Source: Rhizobiaceae bacterium (lineage in GTDB: Bacteria > Pseudomonadota > Alphaproteobacteria > Rhizobiales > Rhizobiaceae). Taken from it: DNA of 64,000 bases. The notes under the pieces were generated by a model. It was not told the origin of the DNA. It saw nothing but the letters and a program-made list of their open reading frames with translations, and did not search any database. Made by a program: the position numbers and the translations under genes. The stretch spans positions 1 to 64,000 of the forward strand of contig JABABQ010000028.1 in assembly GCA_014238155.1 (NCBI GenBank). The letters run 5' to 3'. How positions within the stretch are numbered: the first letter of the stretch is position 1; each line of letters begins with the position of its first letter. Positions 43,174 to 51,867 of this stretch are shown piece by piece.

Positions 43174-44127
43174 ATGTCTCTTCGCGTCGCCGTCCAGATG
43201 GACCACATCAATACCGTCCAGATCGAAGGGGATTCCACCTTCGCCCTGATGCTGGAAGCACAGATCAGGGGACATTCGCTATATCACTACGAAGTGGATC
43301 AGTTGAGCATGCGGGACGGCGAGATATTTGCCGATTGCCAGCCCGTTACCGTTCAGGACGTGAAAAACGCACATTTTAAGCTGGGTCCGGCGGATCAGGA
43401 AAATCTCGCTGACATGGATGTCATTTTGATGCGACAGGACCCGCCTTTTCATATGGGGTACATTACTGCCACTCATCTGTTGGAACGTATCCACGGCACC
43501 AGCAAAGATAAAACCTTGGTGGTCAATAATCCTGCTGAAGTGCGCAATGCGCCTGAAAAGATTTTTGTCACAGAATTCCCAGATCTGATGCCGGAAACCC
43601 TGATTACGCGGTCGCGAAATGAAATCCGCAAATTTCGCGAAGAATTCAAGGACATCATTATCAAGCCACTCTATGGAAATGGTGGGGCCGGAGTATTTCG
43701 AATTCAGGAAGGTGATCAGAATCTGTCGTCGCTGCTCGAAATGTTTGAAATGACCTGGCCGGAACCGTTCATTGCGCAGCGCTACATGAAAGAAGTTCGC
43801 TCCGGCGACAAGCGCATCATCCTGATCGATGGCGAACCGGTCGGAGCCATTAATCGAGTACCTTCAGAACACGAAGCCCGCTCCAATATGCATGTTGGGG
43901 GGCGCGCTGAGGCAATTGACATGACCCCGCGAGAAGAAGAAATCTGTGCGGCCATCGGCCCGGAATTGAAGCGCCGTGGCTTTATATTTGTCGGGATCGA
44001 TGTGATTGGTGACTACATGACCGAAATCAATGTCACGTCACCAACCGGCATTCGCGAGGTCAAAAATTTCGGTGGCGCAGATATCGCTGCACTGTTCTGG
44101 GATGCCGTTGAAACAAATCGGATCTGA
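43174..44127 (+). CDS. gshB: Glutathione synthetase
   Basis: This ATP-grasp enzyme joins gamma-glutamylcysteine and glycine to make glutathione. The 317-residue length is standard. N-terminal [28 protein letters not shown] and [18 protein letters not shown] precede the ATP-grasp core: [53 protein letters not shown], and the metal-binding end [27 protein letters not shown]. The ATG at 43174 ([13 protein letters not shown]) is correct; GGAAA lies eight bases before it. It is the third gene of the rsmI-yraN-gshB string. Confidence 0.96.
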   Translation: MSLRVAVQMDHINTVQIEGDSTFALMLEAQIRGHSLYHYEVDQLSMRDGEIFADCQPVTVQDVKNAHFKLGPADQENLADMDVILMRQDPPFHMGYITATHLLERIHGTSKDKTLVVNNPAEVRNAPEKIFVTEFPDLMPETLITRSRNEIRKFREEFKDIIIKPLYGNGGAGVFRIQEGDQNLSSLLEMFEMTWPEPFIAQRYMKEVRSGDKRIILIDGEPVGAINRVPSEHEARSNMHVGGRAEAIDMTPREEEICAAIGPELKRRGFIFVGIDVIGDYMTEINVTSPTGIREVKNFGGADIAALFWDAVETNRI

Positions 44128-44141
44128 GACCCGCTTGAAAA

Positions 44142-44156
44142 TTAACCCGGCGTTTA
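44142..44156 (+). promoter_or_regulatory. Possible CtrA site upstream of divL
   Basis: TTAA-N7-TTTA at 44142-44156, 150-200 bases before the divL start, deviates by one base from TTAA-N7-TTAA. The same variant occurs before ftsE. Since DivL acts upstream of CtrA, such a site would be meaningful, but the motif is short. Confidence 0.3.
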
Positions 44157-44339
44157 CCATGGATTAGTTACCAAGTAGGGGTCCACCGGGACGACAGCGT
44201 TTTCGTTTTGTGCCCCTCGCGCCGGAATCTCAGGTGGGCTAAATTGGAACGAATCGGTAGCGTGTCGGCAGCCGGTTATTTTTGAAAACCCATGGTCCAT
44301 GTTGTGTGTTCGGACCGACCATTAGCGAAACGAACACTC

Positions 44340-46856
44340 ATGACGCTGTGTCATAGTCTGAAATTGGTAGCAACGACGTGCATTTCGGGCATCGCCTTTC
44401 CGATCGGCCTGGCCGCTGCGCAGGACGTAACGCTCACCGACATTCTCCCGGACCAGAGCATAGCCAATAGCGGCATCATGTTGATTATTTTTGTCGGCGC
44501 TTTTGCGTTTGCCATGTGGTCGGCAACCTGGCTGATACGCGAACGTCGCATGCTGGATGAAAACAACAGAAGAGTTGAGCTTGAACTGGCTGACCTGAAG
44601 GCCCGCCACGAACGTGCGCAGGCGTTGCTCGATGTGCCTGACCAACGTGTTGTGATCTGGGAAAACCGTGAAGATTTGCCAGTTTGCAGAGGGCAATTGC
44701 CAGAAAATACAAATGCACCTGCTGATCCGGCACAATTCATTGCCTTTGGTACCTGGTTGGGTGCCCAGTCTGCACAGTCGTTTGAACATGCCGTAGACAG
44801 GCTGCGCCGATTGGCGGAAAGTTTTGATCTTACGGTGGAGACCAAATCCGGTACTGTTGTCGAAGTTCAGGGACGGGCTTCCGGTTCACACGCATTTGTC
44901 AGATTTATCAGCCTTTCGGGAGACCGGGCCGCGCTGGCGGCATTGGAATCCCAGCATACCCGGCTGATGCAGACGACCGACACGATGAAATCCCTGCTGG
45001 AGGCGATCCCATTTCCGGTTTGGTTGCGTGATCAGCAATCTCAGCTGACCTGGGCCAATCAGGCCTATGTCGAAGCTGTTGATGGTGAAGACCTGGATAT
45101 TGTGAGTCAGGACAATCGCCACCTTTTGGATGAAAATGTCCGTAAACAGGTTGCCGCGGCTCACAACCAGGAGCTGGAAACCACCGGTGGAAAGGTCAGC
45201 CAGATTCGTGAGCGCCTGCCCGCCACAATATCGGGTGACCGACGCATGATGGATGTCAGCGAAGTATTTTATACGGGTGGCTCGGCCGGATTGGCCGTCG
45301 ACATGAGCGAAGTGGAAGAGGTCCAGTCAAATTTGCGGCGGACGTCGGAAAGTCATGCGCAGACCATGAACCAATTGGCCACGGCCGTCGCCATCTTTGA
45401 TGAAAAGCGCCACCTGGTGTTTTACAATTCCGCGTTTGAAGATCTGTGGAAGCTGGAATCACGCTTTCTGGATGGTGAACCCGACAATGGCGCACTGTTT
45501 GATGCGCTGCGCGAGGCGGGCAAAATTGCGGAACAGCCTGACTGGTCGAAATGGCGCAATAGTCTGTTGGAAGTCTATCAATCTACCCAGCCACAGGAAG
45601 ACTGGTGGCATCTGCCCGACAGGCGCACCTTGCGAATTGTTGCCAGTCCGCAGAAACAGGGCGGCGTCACCTGGGTATTTGAGAACATCACCGAAAAACT
45701 GGAAATGGAAAGCCGTTATATCGCTCTGACACAGGTTCAAGGTGAAACCCTGGATCACCTCAGCGAAGCAATAGCAGTGTTTGCGCCAGACGGCAGGCTG
45801 AAGCTTTCCAACCCTTCCTTCCAAAAATTGTGGGCGCTGGACGACGAACAGGTCGCTGCCAATACGCCGATTGCTGATATATCGGAATTGTGCAGCCAGT
45901 CGATGGACGACCCAACAATCTGGCGGGAGTTGAGTACCGGCATCACGGGTGTGTCGGACGCTCGGAAATCCCTGAGCGGACGGATGACGCTTGGGCCGGA
46001 AATGATCCTGGATTATGCATTGGTTCCACTGCCCAATGGCCAGACACTGCTAAGCTTTGCCGACGTTTCAGCGAATGTGAATCTTGAGCACACTTTGAAG
46101 GAACGCAACGAGGCTCTGGAAGCTGCAGAACGGCTGAAAAATGCTTTCATCGAGCATGTATCTTATGAGTTCAGGGCGCCATTGACCAATATCAAGGGCT
46201 TTGCCGAAATGCTGCAGCAACCGGCATTTGGTCCGTTGAATGAAAAGCAGGCGGAATATGTCTCTCATATCGCTGCGTCGTCCAATGTACTTCACGCACT
46301 GGTTGATAATCTGCTGGACCTGGCGACTGTTGATGCTGGCATTATGGAGCTGGATTTGCATCAGATTGAAATGCGAGACACCATGCGCACAGCGGCAAAA
46401 AGTGTTGCCGAACTGCTGCATGAAAAACGCGTTACGCTCAATTTGATACCGGCACGTCAGGCCACAACCAACGGCCAGTTCGTTGCCGATGCCAATCGGG
46501 TGCAACAGGTTCTGTACAATCTTCTGTCGAATGCCGTGACGTTCTCTCCTCACGGATCGTCAATCACTCTGGAAAGCGAAGTTGAAAAAGAGTCCATTGC
46601 TTTTGTGGTGAGCGATCTCGGCCCCGGAATTCCGGAAGAACAACGCACCAGTCTGTTTGAAAGATTTAGCAGCCGCGCCCAGGGAGACGGAAGAAAAGGT
46701 GCGGGGCTTGGGTTGGCCATCGCCCGCTCGCTCGTTGAACTACATGGCGGCAGCCTTAACCTTGACGCCACTTTCACAACAGGCACCAGGTTTGTTTGCC
46801 GCTTCCCGAAACTTCCCAGCGCCGACACCGAGCCAGCCCGGCAAGCGGCTCAATAG
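44340..46856 (+). CDS. divL: DivL-like PAS-domain histidine-kinase-family protein with H-box tyrosine
   Basis: This is a membrane-anchored sensor-kinase-like protein of 838 residues (854 from an alternative ATG at 44292). A signal-like segment and one membrane helix (IMLIIFVGAFAFAMWSATWL) precede several PAS domains between about residues 210 and 590. The dimerisation helix reads FIEHVSYEFRAPLTNIKGFAEML. Where histidine kinases have S-H-E, this has S-Y-E, so the phosphorylated histidine is replaced by tyrosine as in Caulobacter DivL. The ATPase domain keeps NLLSNAVTF, DLGPGIPEEQ and GAGLGLAIARSLVELHGG. DivL activates CckA, upstream of CtrA. The gene order (gshB-divL-amgK-murU-addB-addA) supports the identification. 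Confidence 0.85.
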   Translation: MTLCHSLKLVATTCISGIAFPIGLAAAQDVTLTDILPDQSIANSGIMLIIFVGAFAFAMWSATWLIRERRMLDENNRRVELELADLKARHERAQALLDVPDQRVVIWENREDLPVCRGQLPENTNAPADPAQFIAFGTWLGAQSAQSFEHAVDRLRRLAESFDLTVETKSGTVVEVQGRASGSHAFVRFISLSGDRAALAALESQHTRLMQTTDTMKSLLEAIPFPVWLRDQQSQLTWANQAYVEAVDGEDLDIVSQDNRHLLDENVRKQVAAAHNQELETTGGKVSQIRERLPATISGDRRMMDVSEVFYTGGSAGLAVDMSEVEEVQSNLRRTSESHAQTMNQLATAVAIFDEKRHLVFYNSAFEDLWKLESRFLDGEPDNGALFDALREAGKIAEQPDWSKWRNSLLEVYQSTQPQEDWWHLPDRRTLRIVASPQKQGGVTWVFENITEKLEMESRYIALTQVQGETLDHLSEAIAVFAPDGRLKLSNPSFQKLWALDDEQVAANTPIADISELCSQSMDDPTIWRELSTGITGVSDARKSLSGRMTLGPEMILDYALVPLPNGQTLLSFADVSANVNLEHTLKERNEALEAAERLKNAFIEHVSYEFRAPLTNIKGFAEMLQQPAFGPLNEKQAEYVSHIAASSNVLHALVDNLLDLATVDAGIMELDLHQIEMRDTMRTAAKSVAELLHEKRVTLNLIPARQATTNGQFVADANRVQQVLYNLLSNAVTFSPHGSSITLESEVEKESIAFVVSDLGPGIPEEQRTSLFERFSSRAQGDGRKGAGLGLAIARSLVELHGGSLNLDATFTTGTRFVCRFPKLPSADTEPARQAAQ

Positions 46857-46896
46857 GGATCATGATTACAAATTGCTCTTCACTAATAGGTTGCCA

Positions 46897-47949
46897 ATGA
46901 AAAGTGTCGCGCGTGAAGACAAGCTGCGCCAGTTTCTGGTTAAACACGGACATGCCGCCAGCACCCGTTCACATCTGACTGGCGACGCATCGACACGAAC
47001 CTATGAATTGATTCAACCACATGGCAAGCCCAATCTAATTTTGATGGACGCTCCGCCTCAGCCTGACGGCCCGCCTATTCTGGGCGGCAAACCCTATAGT
47101 CAAATTGCCCATCTGGCAGAAAACATGCGCTCCTTTGTGGGTGTCGCAGACAGGCTCCGGGCAAACGGATTTCGCGTGCCGGAAATTTTCGCACATGATC
47201 TTGATCTGGGTCTGTTGTTGATTGAGGATCTGGGTTCCACCGGGATTATCGATGCCAAAGGGCGGCCCATCGCCGAACGGTATCTCGCATCGATGGAGAC
47301 ACTGGCTGAAATCCACAACCATACATGGCAATCCAGCGTAGACTTGGCAGATGGCAGCACTCACACGCTCCCGCTCTTTGACCGCGATGCCATCCTGATT
47401 GAGGTGGATCTTTTGGCCCAATGGTATGCACCTTACAAACTTGGGCATCCTCTGTCGAATGAGCAATTGGCCGAATTCTGCGCAATCTGGCAGGATCTGG
47501 TGCCTATAATCCTGAGATCCGAACCTTCGATACTGCTGCGGGATTATCATTCTCCGAACATCATCTGGATGGACAATGCAGCGGGTGCTGATCGAACTGC
47601 ATTGATCGATTTTCAGGACGCTCTGATCGGTCCAACCGCCTATGACGTTGCCTCAATCGCTCAGGATGCACGCATCCCGATTGAACCGGAACTGGAATCT
47701 GAGCTGGTCACTCGCTATCTGACACACCGCAGATCCATAGACGTTGAAAAATTCAAACAGGCCTATGCGATATTGGCGGCCCAGCGGGTCACCAAGGTAT
47801 TAGGCATTTTTGTGCGCTTGTCCCAACGTGACAATAAACATGTCTATCTCGGTAACCTGCCGCATGTTGAATCTTATCTGAAGCGTGCCCTTCAACATCC
47901 GGTACTGAGCGCTTATCGAAAGTGGCTCGAAACTGTATTGAAGTTTTAG
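46897..47949 (+). CDS. amgK: AmgK-like N-acetylmuramate/N-acetylglucosamine kinase (aminoglycoside phosphotransferase fold)
   Basis: This 350-residue protein has an APH/choline-kinase fold. Blocks are SHLTGDASTRTYELI, VADRLRANGFRVPEIFAHDLDLGLLLIEDLG, and the catalytic LLRDYHSPNIIWM with the D-x-x-x-x-N metal motif, then ALIDFQDALIGPTAYDVASIAQDARI. It is immediately upstream of the MurU-like gene; AmgK-MurU turn recycled N-acetylmuramate into UDP-MurNAc, bypassing MurA, and give intrinsic fosfomycin tolerance in Pseudomonas. In many Hyphomicrobiales a TsaE domain is fused or adjacent at this position; none is present here. The open frame upstream of 46897 lies inside divL in another register and is not real. 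Confidence 0.82.
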   Translation: MKSVAREDKLRQFLVKHGHAASTRSHLTGDASTRTYELIQPHGKPNLILMDAPPQPDGPPILGGKPYSQIAHLAENMRSFVGVADRLRANGFRVPEIFAHDLDLGLLLIEDLGSTGIIDAKGRPIAERYLASMETLAEIHNHTWQSSVDLADGSTHTLPLFDRDAILIEVDLLAQWYAPYKLGHPLSNEQLAEFCAIWQDLVPIILRSEPSILLRDYHSPNIIWMDNAAGADRTALIDFQDALIGPTAYDVASIAQDARIPIEPELESELVTRYLTHRRSIDVEKFKQAYAILAAQRVTKVLGIFVRLSQRDNKHVYLGNLPHVESYLKRALQHPVLSAYRKWLETVLKF

Positions 47950-47969
47950 ATAACAATCCCAGAGCCTGT

Positions 47970-48731
47970 ATGAACCACACTCAAAACATAATCACCGGCA
48001 TGGTACTGGCAGCGGGCCTTGGCACCCGCATGCGCCCGATAACCGACACCATTCCAAAACCGCTGGTATCTGTTGCTGGCAAGACCCTGTTGGATCGCGC
48101 ACTCGATGCGCTGGCTGAAGGTGGAGTGGAACGCGCATTCGTCAATGTTCATTACCTGGCAGATAAGATCGAGACTCATGTCAGCAACAGGGATGCGCCA
48201 ACAATCGTGATATCAGACGAGACGTCCGAGTTGCTCGATTCGGGTGGTGGCGTTAAAAAGGCGGTCGCCGGTGAACCCGACGCCCCTTTGATAATTCTCA
48301 ATGGCGATTCGTTTTGGGTTGATGGTGACAGCTCCAACATCCAACGCATGAAATCCCTTTGGGACCCCGATGCCATGGACATGTTGTTGCTGATCGCAGC
48401 AAAACATCAAGCCATCGGGTATGATGGTGCCGGTGACTTTTTTATCAGTGATGACCAATTGCTCACCCGTCGCAATGACGCAGACACTGCTCCATATATC
48501 TACGCAGGAGCCATCATCACGAACACTCGCAATATAAAGTCTGTATCGGATGCGAAGTTTTCCCTAAACCGCCTTTTCGATACAGCCATTCAACAAAATC
48601 GGTTGTACGGCTGTTGCCTAGATGGTTTATGGTTGCATGTGGGCACACCGGCTTCGATTGAAGAGGCAGAACTGGCTATTGACCGACACGCAGCACATAA
48701 AGCGCCAAACTCCAACATCAAGGACGCGTGA
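47970..48731 (+). CDS. murU: MurU-like N-acetylmuramate alpha-1-phosphate uridylyltransferase
   Basis: This 253-residue nucleotidyltransferase has the signature GMVLAAGLGTRMRPITDTIPKPLVSVAGKTLLDRALDAL, with the G-x-G-T-R-M-x-P-x-T sugar-nucleotide motif. LLDSGGGVKKAV and ILNGDSFWVDG follow, with the metal-binding aspartate. Relatives outside this context are glucose-1-phosphate thymidylyltransferases, but the AmgK-type kinase 20 bases upstream makes MurU much more likely. The ATG at 47970 (MNHTQNIITGM) is used. Its stop is followed at once by the addB region. Confidence 0.85.
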   Translation: MNHTQNIITGMVLAAGLGTRMRPITDTIPKPLVSVAGKTLLDRALDALAEGGVERAFVNVHYLADKIETHVSNRDAPTIVISDETSELLDSGGGVKKAVAGEPDAPLIILNGDSFWVDGDSSNIQRMKSLWDPDAMDMLLLIAAKHQAIGYDGAGDFFISDDQLLTRRNDADTAPYIYAGAIITNTRNIKSVSDAKFSLNRLFDTAIQQNRLYGCCLDGLWLHVGTPASIEEAELAIDRHAAHKAPNSNIKDA

Positions 48732-51700
48732 AGGGCTGCCAAATATCTCCTCGATTCCCCCCGGAGTGGCCTTTTTGCCAACCCTGGTTGATGCCATTTT
48801 TGATGGCAACCTGATTGAGGGATATGCTCCTGTGGATGATCCGCTGGCTCTTGCCAGCCTGACCATCTGGGTTCCGACCCGCCGCGCTGCCCGTGCGTTG
48901 GCCAGTGAATTTGTTACCCGGTTTAATGGCGAATCGGCACTGTTACCTGTAATCAAAACTCTTGGTGGCGTGGATGATGATGCATTTTCCAGTGACGAAG
49001 ACGACCCGGATGGAAACGCCCATCTGGATGCCATAATCGCACCGGTCAAACGCCACCTGATCCTTTCTCGCCTGGTTAATGGCTGGTCTCAATCGCTCAA
49101 TCAGCAACAACGAGATCTTTATCGCGGCAGCGACGTGGTAATGCCATCTTCGTTGAGCGATGCCATCTGGTTTGCCGCCGAACTTGCGCGGCTGATGGAC
49201 ACTGTTGCCACAGAAGAATCGGACTGGAGCCAGATGCAGGATCTGGTGCCCCAGGATCATGCTGCCTGGTGGCAATTGACTCTCGAATTCCTGAAGATCG
49301 CCACGGCGCAGTGGCCAGCCATTCTTGAGGAATTGGGCATGCAGGATGCTGCAAATCAGCGTGCACGATTGCTCAGGGATCAGGCCAACTCCTACAATAT
49401 GAACGGAAGCTCAGGGCCGGTCATAGCTGCAGGGTCAACCGGTTCAATTCCCGCAACCGCAGATTTACTCAAATCAATTGCCCACTTGGAAAATGGTGCG
49501 GTTGTGTTGCCCGGACTGGATCGGGACCTGGACAACGCGACCTGGGAAAAAATTGATCTGGCCGATAATGACTTTGATGACCGGGGCACAGCCCCAGGTC
49601 ATCCCCAATTCGGTTTGAAGAAACTGCTCTCTTATCTGGGGTCCAGTCGATCCCTGCAAGATATTATACACTTGGGAAGCAAAGGTGAAACCGGCGACTT
49701 GCGGCTGCGAGAATTGCTGGTCAGCGAAGCATTGCGCCCACCCCATTCAACCGGCAACTGGCAGGACCTGTCGGCAAAGATCACGCAACAGCAAATGCAC
49801 CGCGCACTGGAGGGTATTGCGCTGGTCGAAGCAGACGGCGACCGTCAGGAGGCCGTGGCAATCGCCCTGGCGCTGCGAGAAACTCTGGAACAACCCAACA
49901 AAACTGCAGCTCTGGTAACACCCGATCGTGGCCTCGCCCGTCGGGTTGCTGTTGAGCTTGAACGGTTTGGCATTGCTGTCGACGATTCAGCTGGCCAACC
50001 ACTGCGAAATACGCCGGAGGGCAATTTCCTGCGGCTTGTTTTGCTGGTCGCCTTTGGCCCCAGTTCCGCTCTGTCACTGATCAATCTGTTAAAGCATCCG
50101 ATCTGCCTGTTTGGTGAATATCCGGCACGAGCGCGTCACGCTGCCCGTCTGTTTGAACTTGCGGTCCTGCGTGGTGCCTCGATATGCCCAGCAAAAGGAC
50201 AGTTTCTGGATAGTGCAAAACGCAAAAATGCCGCTGTTCAGGACAACAAGATCCGAACTCACCGAGCCTTGCGTCGCCTGTCTGCGAATGATTGGAACGA
50301 CCTGTATTGGTTGGCTGAAAAACTGGATGATATATTCTCCGAATCCAACCAACTGGACAGTACGGTATCCACCGTCGATGAGTTGACCCGCCAATCAATT
50401 CAATTTGTTGAAGCCTGCTCCAGCGATCACGAAGGGTATTTCAGCCATCTCTTCGGCTCAGAAAACGGTCGTGCTCTGGCCGACTTTCTCATCGAACTGA
50501 CAGACCATGGTTCAATGCTCGACATCGGGCCAAAACAATGGCCGGATATTTTTGACGCACTGATGGGCAATCGTGTTGCCCGTTCAGGTGGCCGCTCGCA
50601 TTCACGGGTCGCAATTCTTGGTCCACTGGAAATACGCCTGCAAAGTTTTGATCGGATCGTACTTGGTGGACTAAATGAAAACACCTGGCCGTCAAGCACC
50701 CGAAATGACGCCTTTTTATCGCGCCCGATGAAGTCAGCTTTGGGATTGCCTCCACCGGAACGCCGCACAGGCCTGGCCGCCCACGATTTCCAGATGTTAA
50801 TGGGCACCAAAGATATAATTCTCACCCGTGCAACAAAATCCGACAATGCACCAACCATTGCTTCCAGATGGCTCCAGAGACTGACAATACTGGTTGGCGA
50901 AAAGGTCAGTGCAGCCCTGCGTGATCGCGGAAATTGTTACCTTAACTGGGCCGGCCTGATCGATTTTCCAGACAACCGGGCACAACCTTGTAGCCAACCG
51001 CGACCGATGCCTCCGCTGGCTGCTCGACCAACAGGCTTGTCGATCACCGATATTGAAACCTGGGTGATGGACCCCTACGCGATATATGCCAAGCGCATAC
51101 TGAAACTGGTCCCGCTTGATCCCCTCGCTCGAGAGGCAGATGCACGTGAACGGGGCGAACTTTATCATGCCATTGTGGAGGATTTTGTTCGTCAAGTGAC
51201 AGACCCAGATGCAGAAGATGCGTTTGATCGCCTGATCGCAATCGCCCGTCATCATTTTGACCGTGCCGCCATACCAACCGATGTCGCGGTGCAATGGTGG
51301 CCGCGTTTTCGAGCAATCGCAGCCAACTTGCTAACCTGGCATCGCAATCAGATCGCGGAAGTTGAAAAGATCTTCGTCGAATTGAACGGCCGCACAGATG
51401 CAGGGCTAGACGGATTTTCCCTAGGTGGACGGGTGGACAGGATTGACCGGCTAAAAGATGGCACATTGGCCATATTTGACTACAAAACCGGACTGGATCC
51501 GAAGCTTAAAGCGGTCACCGAACTCAATGCGCCACAATTGCCATTGGAAGCTGCCATGGCGGTGCGGGGTGGATTTGGCGCTGAACTGAAACACACTGCC
51601 AGCAAACTGGGCTATGTTCGGCTGCGTCCCGGATCGGAGCTGCAGGTCGATGTGATTGACAAATCCGGGCCCGGTTCTTCCCAGGCTCATGATTTGGGTG

Positions 51701-51867
51701 AGGCGTCGTGGATTCAATTGCGCGAACTCATTAACGCCTATCGAAATCCCGCCAAAGACTATCGGTCGAAAGCGCGACAGGCTCCTGAGAAAGCCTGGGA
51801 GTCCGATTACGACCATTTGGCGAGGGTACGGGAATGGGCCGTTGTCGACGATGAGGGTGGTGACTGA
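48679..51867 (+). CDS. addB: Double-strand-break repair protein AddB
   Basis: AddB is the nuclease/scaffold partner of the AddAB helicase-nuclease that resects DNA ends and responds to Chi-like sites. The product has about 1,050 residues: ISSIPPGVAFLPTLVDAIFDGNL at the start, helicase-like segments (RRVAVELERFGIAVDDSAGQPLRNTPEGNFLRLVL, FDRIVLGGLNENTWP), and the C-terminal RecB-type nuclease with ADARERGELYHAIVEDF and LAIFDYKTG. No ATG fits the N-terminus. I give the in-frame TTG at 48679, which overlaps murU; CTG at 48736 or ATC codons after GAAGG are also possible. The stop overlaps the addA start (TGATG). Confidence 0.92.
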   Translation: MTDTQHIKRQTPTSRTREGLPNISSIPPGVAFLPTLVDAIFDGNLIEGYAPVDDPLALASLTIWVPTRRAARALASEFVTRFNGESALLPVIKTLGGVDDDAFSSDEDDPDGNAHLDAIIAPVKRHLILSRLVNGWSQSLNQQQRDLYRGSDVVMPSSLSDAIWFAAELARLMDTVATEESDWSQMQDLVPQDHAAWWQLTLEFLKIATAQWPAILEELGMQDAANQRARLLRDQANSYNMNGSSGPVIAAGSTGSIPATADLLKSIAHLENGAVVLPGLDRDLDNATWEKIDLADNDFDDRGTAPGHPQFGLKKLLSYLGSSRSLQDIIHLGSKGETGDLRLRELLVSEALRPPHSTGNWQDLSAKITQQQMHRALEGIALVEADGDRQEAVAIALALRETLEQPNKTAALVTPDRGLARRVAVELERFGIAVDDSAGQPLRNTPEGNFLRLVLLVAFGPSSALSLINLLKHPICLFGEYPARARHAARLFELAVLRGASICPAKGQFLDSAKRKNAAVQDNKIRTHRALRRLSANDWNDLYWLAEKLDDIFSESNQLDSTVSTVDELTRQSIQFVEACSSDHEGYFSHLFGSENGRALADFLIELTDHGSMLDIGPKQWPDIFDALMGNRVARSGGRSHSRVAILGPLEIRLQSFDRIVLGGLNENTWPSSTRNDAFLSRPMKSALGLPPPERRTGLAAHDFQMLMGTKDIILTRATKSDNAPTIASRWLQRLTILVGEKVSAALRDRGNCYLNWAGLIDFPDNRAQPCSQPRPMPPLAARPTGLSITDIETWVMDPYAIYAKRILKLVPLDPLAREADARERGELYHAIVEDFVRQVTDPDAEDAFDRLIAIARHHFDRAAIPTDVAVQWWPRFRAIAANLLTWHRNQIAEVEKIFVELNGRTDAGLDGFSLGGRVDRIDRLKDGTLAIFDYKTGLDPKLKAVTELNAPQLPLEAAMAVRGGFGAELKHTASKLGYVRLRPGSELQVDVIDKSGPGSSQAHDLGEASWIQLRELINAYRNPAKDYRSKARQAPEKAWESDYDHLARVREWAVVDDEGGD

